A stretch of DNA of 17,465 nucleotides from Nitrospinaceae bacterium. GTDB lineage: Bacteria > Nitrospinota > Nitrospinia > Nitrospinales > VA-1. A program made the position numbers and the translations under genes. Shown here piece by piece: positions 15,179 to 17,465 of the stretch. Under the pieces are notes generated by a model, which saw only the letters and a program-made list of their open reading frames with translations, searched no databases and was not told where the DNA came from. Every line of letters starts with the position of its first letter. Positions within the stretch are counted from its first letter, which is position 1. The stretch is taken from NCBI GenBank assembly GCA_029937635.1, contig JAPYPM010000016.1, forward strand, positions 1-17,465, in the 5' to 3' direction.

Positions 15179-15694
15179 CTATGCTCTACCACAGCATTTC
15201 TTATATTTTTTATTACTTCCACAAGGACATGGGTCGTTGCGACCTACTTTAGGTTGGTCTCTAACGAACGTTTTTACTGTTGAGGAAGGGGCCGACGAAA
15301 TTATTTTGGATTCATGTTCGCTATAAAACCACTTCCCCTCTTCTTTGATAAACCTTGAAACTTCTTGGAGTGTTTTTTTTTCTCCATTCTCTATATAGTG
15401 CGCAATAAAACTTACCTCTCCATCCTCATCAGAAGCGCTACCTTTTTTGACGTCGAGAATGTCAAGTTTTGTCCAAGAAATATCATCATGCATAAATTTT
15501 GTCTTATGCCATGCACTCATTTCCTGACCATCGGGATACTTAGTTTGTTCCAAATAGTCCCCTAAGCCTTTTGCAAAAGCGGTAAACCTAGAACGCATTA
15601 AATCTTCTGCTGTATCCGCTGGGATTGCTCCACGAATTAATGGCCCGCAACAATCTACATATGGAAATTCCGTTCCACAAGGGCAATCTTCCAT
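15179..15694 (-). CDS. YchJ/UPF0225-family protein with two SEC-C zinc motifs
   Basis: A 171-residue protein with a SEC-C zinc motif at each end: CPCGTEFPYVDCC (4-16) and RNDPCPCGSNKKYKKCCG (about 152-169). Between them is the NTF2-like UPF0225 domain (about 28-140, with the typical DLMRSRFTAFAKG). This order and length match E. coli YchJ. SEC-C motifs bind zinc and, in SecA, contact SecB and ribosomes; the function of YchJ itself is not established. ATG 15694 has GAAGG about 9 nt upstream. It follows the GIY-YIG gene by 15 nt and precedes the RND exporter by 45 nt on the same strand, so a longer transcript is possible. There is no functional reason to tie it to lipids. Confidence 0.92.
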   Translation of the reverse strand: MEDCPCGTEFPYVDCCGPLIRGAIPADTAEDLMRSRFTAFAKGLGDYLEQTKYPDGQEMSAWHKTKFMHDDISWTKLDILDVKKGSASDEDGEVSFIAHYIENGEKKTLQEVSRFIKEEGKWFYSEHESKIISSAPSSTVKTFVRDQPKVGRNDPCPCGSNKKYKKCCGRA

Positions 15695-15709
15695 AACAAC
15701 TAACCTTCT

Positions 15710-16141
15710 CTATTTAATAATTTTTTTAGGGGAATTTAAAATATCGGCAAATGGATCAAATCTGTTTTTTATTTTTTTCCAATCCATTTTTTTTGATTCT
15801 TTTTCAACTCGTAAAGTATCGAAAGGGAACAAGATCAATTCCTTCTTCATATTTTTTAAAATTCTTAACTTTAGATCTTCAGGATTCTCAATCCAACGTA
15901 ACTTGGTCTTTCTATCTTGTTTCTTTATAAACCGCTCCACTTTTAAAGCAGTCCCAATAGTATCGAATAACCTCCAACATTGAGCAATTTTAACTGGCTT
16001 AAAACTACGGGTATACCTTGCACTCTGCTTTCCTTTAATATGTTGATAATAACGAATGGCGAGGTTTTTTGTATAACCGGTATAAAATGAGCCATTCTCG
16101 CATTCCAGCATATATAGCCAAAAATATTGATCCACTCTCAT
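15710..16141 (-). CDS. GIY-YIG domain protein (UPF0213/YhbQ-like) with C-terminal extension
   Basis: A 143-residue protein whose first 95 residues form a single GIY-YIG nuclease domain of the UPF0213 (YhbQ) type. WLYMLEC (8-14) is the GIY strand, SFYTGYTKN (18-26) the YIG strand, Arg30 is the conserved catalytic-region arginine, QSARYTRSFKPVKI follows, and KVERFIKK carries the conserved glutamate. A basic extension of about 45 residues (from about LRILKNMKKELI) is not part of the usual family. The family may act on DNA structures, but its biological role is poorly known. I chose ATG 16141, preceded by AGGA at 8 nt; a GTG at 16159 would add six residues. It lies 15 nt upstream of the YchJ-like gene. 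Confidence 0.88.
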   Translation of the reverse strand: MRVDQYFWLYMLECENGSFYTGYTKNLAIRYYQHIKGKQSARYTRSFKPVKIAQCWRLFDTIGTALKVERFIKKQDRKTKLRWIENPEDLKLRILKNMKKELILFPFDTLRVEKESKKMDWKKIKNRFDPFADILNSPKKIIK

Positions 16142-16159
16142 AGCATAGTTCCTGACCAC

Positions 16160-16460
16160 CTTTATCCTTATTACTCAATTACTTCCATCCACAAAACACG
16201 ATACAACGTAAATTAAAAAGAGCCAATAGAATATTTAATAAGCAAGATAAAACCTCTCGAGCTTTATTGCTTTCGGAGTTCAATTGAGTTAAAGAAAAGG
16301 AAGGTCTGTGGGTTTAAAAAATCAATGCTCCAAACATTCTCCATCTAAAAAAAGATGGAGAATGTTTGTTTAAATCAAGAAGCGATACCACATGTTAATC
16401 AGACTAAATAAAATCTCTTTTGCATACTTATTTTGCTGATTTTCTAAAAAGTTTTAGCAG
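16160..16460. other. Intergenic region between the helicase and GIY-YIG genes
   Basis: About 300 bp with no convincing reading frame. It contains the strong hairpin at 16331-16368 and a weaker one (AAGCAA-GA-TAAA at 16240-16251 pairing with TTTATTGCTT at 16263-16272, two bases bulged). The GIY-YIG promoter should lie in the left part but is not clear. Confidence 0.5.
16331..16368 (-). terminator. Perfect 16-bp hairpin downstream of the RhlE-like helicase
   Basis: CAAACATTCTCCATCT (16331-16346), a loop of six A, and the exact complement AGATGGAGAATGTTTG (16353-16368) form a perfect 16-bp stem. It lies 92 nt past the helicase stop, where a terminator is expected. The U-tract is not canonical: read on the minus strand, the stem is followed by GAGCATTGA and only then six T, while on the plus strand only TTT follows. 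It may be a weak or Rho-assisted terminator, a 3'-end-stabilising hairpin, or a processed RNA element. Confidence 0.5.
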
Positions 16461-17465
16461 TTAATTTGCTCTCTGATTCTTAGTATTTTTTTTTCTATTT
16501 GCAGGTTTTCCTGAAAAACGGTTTTGTGATAAAGAAAAGCTCTTATTTTTACCTTCAGAGCGCGCAGTTGATCTACCTCTACTCCCCCTCCCCTTACCAT
16601 TGGAAAAGCTTTTAGAGTCGGGTTTTCTTGAACCACTTTTTTTATTGGCTATGGATTGCGAGTGAAAAGGATGGCTTTGATCAACATTTAAAGAGCAACC
16701 TGTTTCCAACTCAATCCTTCTCAAGTATGATTTTTCGCTAGCATCGCAAAGCGATAAGGCAATTCCATCTGTTCCGGCACGAGCGGTTCTCCCTATCCTA
16801 TGAACGTAACTCTCTGCTTCCTTGGGCAAATCATAGTTTATCACATGAGTAATACCATCAACATCCAATCCACGTGAGGCAATATCCGTTGCGACTAAAA
16901 CTCTAACTCTTCCAGACCGAAATTTTTCTAATGCCTTCAAACGTGCAGGTTGTGATTTATTCCCATGAATTGCTTCTGTTGAAATTTTAATCTTACTCAA
17001 TCTTGTTGCTATCCGATTAGCTCCATGTTTAGTCCTAGTAAAAATAAGAGCACGTTGAACACTTTGATCTTGCCCAAGAATAGACTCCAGCAATGCAGAT
17101 TTATTTTCTCGTTCCACAAATAATACCTTTTGTTCAATTCTACTCACGGTACTGGATGGAGGAGTAACGGTGATTTGCACAGGATCATCTAAAAAATTTT
17201 TAGAGAGTTTAACTATTTGGTTTGGAAGCGTCGCCGAAAACAACATGGTTTGTCGCTTAGTCGGAATAGCAGAACAAATTTTTTGAATGTCAGGGAGAAA
17301 CCCCATATCTAGCATTCGATCTGCTTCATCCAAAACAAGAACTCCGACCTTGTCTAAGCGTAGCTGCCTCTGGTTTAAAAGATCCAGAAGCCTCCCAGGC
17401 GTTGCGACTAAGATATCAACACCCCGCGATAAAGCACGTATTTGTATAGCAGGTCTAACACCACC
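16461..17465 (-). CDS. rhlE: DEAD-box ATP-dependent RNA helicase, RhlE-like; N-terminus off window
   Basis: The frame enters from the right edge, so only the last 334 residues are present; the Q motif and Walker A are beyond the window. Visible helicase motifs in order are GG (Ia region), ATPGRLLDL (Ib), LDEADRMLDMGF (II), LFSATLP (III), ALIFTRTKHGANRIA (IV), VLVATDIASRGLDV (V) and YVHRIGRTARAG (VI). The DEADRMLDMGF and SRGLDVDGITHVINYD forms are typical of RhlE, which unwinds short RNA duplexes in ribosome assembly and RNA turnover. The C-terminal 65 residues are a basic, serine- and glycine-rich tail (GKGRGSRGRSTARSEGKNK), common in RhlE and likely to bind RNA. It ends ahead of the hairpin at 16331-16368. 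Confidence 0.92.
   Translation of the reverse strand, partial: GGVRPAIQIRALSRGVDILVATPGRLLDLLNQRQLRLDKVGVLVLDEADRMLDMGFLPDIQKICSAIPTKRQTMLFSATLPNQIVKLSKNFLDDPVQITVTPPSSTVSRIEQKVLFVERENKSALLESILGQDQSVQRALIFTRTKHGANRIATRLSKIKISTEAIHGNKSQPARLKALEKFRSGRVRVLVATDIASRGLDVDGITHVINYDLPKEAESYVHRIGRTARAGTDGIALSLCDASEKSYLRRIELETGCSLNVDQSHPFHSQSIANKKSGSRKPDSKSFSNGKGRGSRGRSTARSEGKNKSFSLSQNRFSGKPANRKKNTKNQRAN

Noticed and set aside
16454..16636. Minus-strand frame over the end of the helicase gene
   Set aside because: It overlaps the basic C-terminal tail of RhlE in another frame and has no start signal.

Overview
The window is AT-rich, densely coded bacterial chromosome, clearly Gram-negative in content: a type III pantothenate kinase, HspQ-like and YchJ-like proteins, an RhlE-type DEAD-box helicase and a lipid cluster with an RND-type exporter. 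It resembles an uncultured or deep-branching proteobacterium-like lineage. I cannot name the genus from the sequence, and I see no phage, insertion sequence, CRISPR array, tRNA or rRNA.

Layout. (1) 1-2512, minus strand: a tight four-gene run reading shikimate kinase (aroK), a leucine-rich-repeat (LRR) protein, an AlkA-type DNA glycosylase and an O-methyltransferase cut by the window edge. Gaps are 1, 15 and 24 nt. (2) 2754-3886, plus strand: an exported cysteine-paired Sel1-repeat protein, translationally coupled by an ATGA overlap to a second LRR protein. (3) 3995-5786, minus strand: coaX followed by a third LRR protein. The three LRR proteins share the same 27-residue repeat and lie within 4 kb. 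(4) 5787-6712, plus strand: an intergenic stretch with a good sigma70-like promoter, a 73-residue orphan and a short HspQ-like protein. (5) 6727-7062, minus: a small membrane protein of unknown function.

(6) 7141-15133, minus strand, is the centrepiece: a probable bacterial sphingolipid (ceramide) pathway. In transcription order it has an MMPL/RND lipid exporter, a membrane fatty-acid-desaturase-fold enzyme, serine palmitoyltransferase (Spt), a GNAT-type acyltransferase fitting bacterial ceramide synthase (bCerS), an NAD(P)-dependent reductase fitting CerR, and a CDP-alcohol phosphotransferase. Spt would condense serine with a fatty acyl thioester to a 3-ketosphinganine; bCerS would N-acylate it; CerR would reduce the 3-keto group. 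The desaturase could modify the sphingoid or acyl chain, the CDP-alcohol enzyme could add a phospho-headgroup, and the RND protein could move the lipid toward the outer membrane. The last four genes abut or overlap (Spt/bCerS by 1 nt, bCerS/CerR by 23 nt or more, CerR/phosphotransferase separated by 3 nt), which argues for co-translation. No acyl carrier protein gene is present in the window.

(7) 15179-16141, minus: a YchJ/SEC-C protein and a GIY-YIG protein directly upstream of the exporter. (8) 16331-16368: a perfect 16-bp hairpin. (9) 16461-17465: the 3' part of an RhlE-like DEAD-box RNA helicase running off the right edge.

The most notable points are the lipid cluster with its unusual accessory enzymes (a phosphotransferase lacking the fourth motif aspartate, a three-histidine-box desaturase, an asymmetric RND protein) and the local expansion of 27-residue LRR genes, one of them inside an aroK operon.
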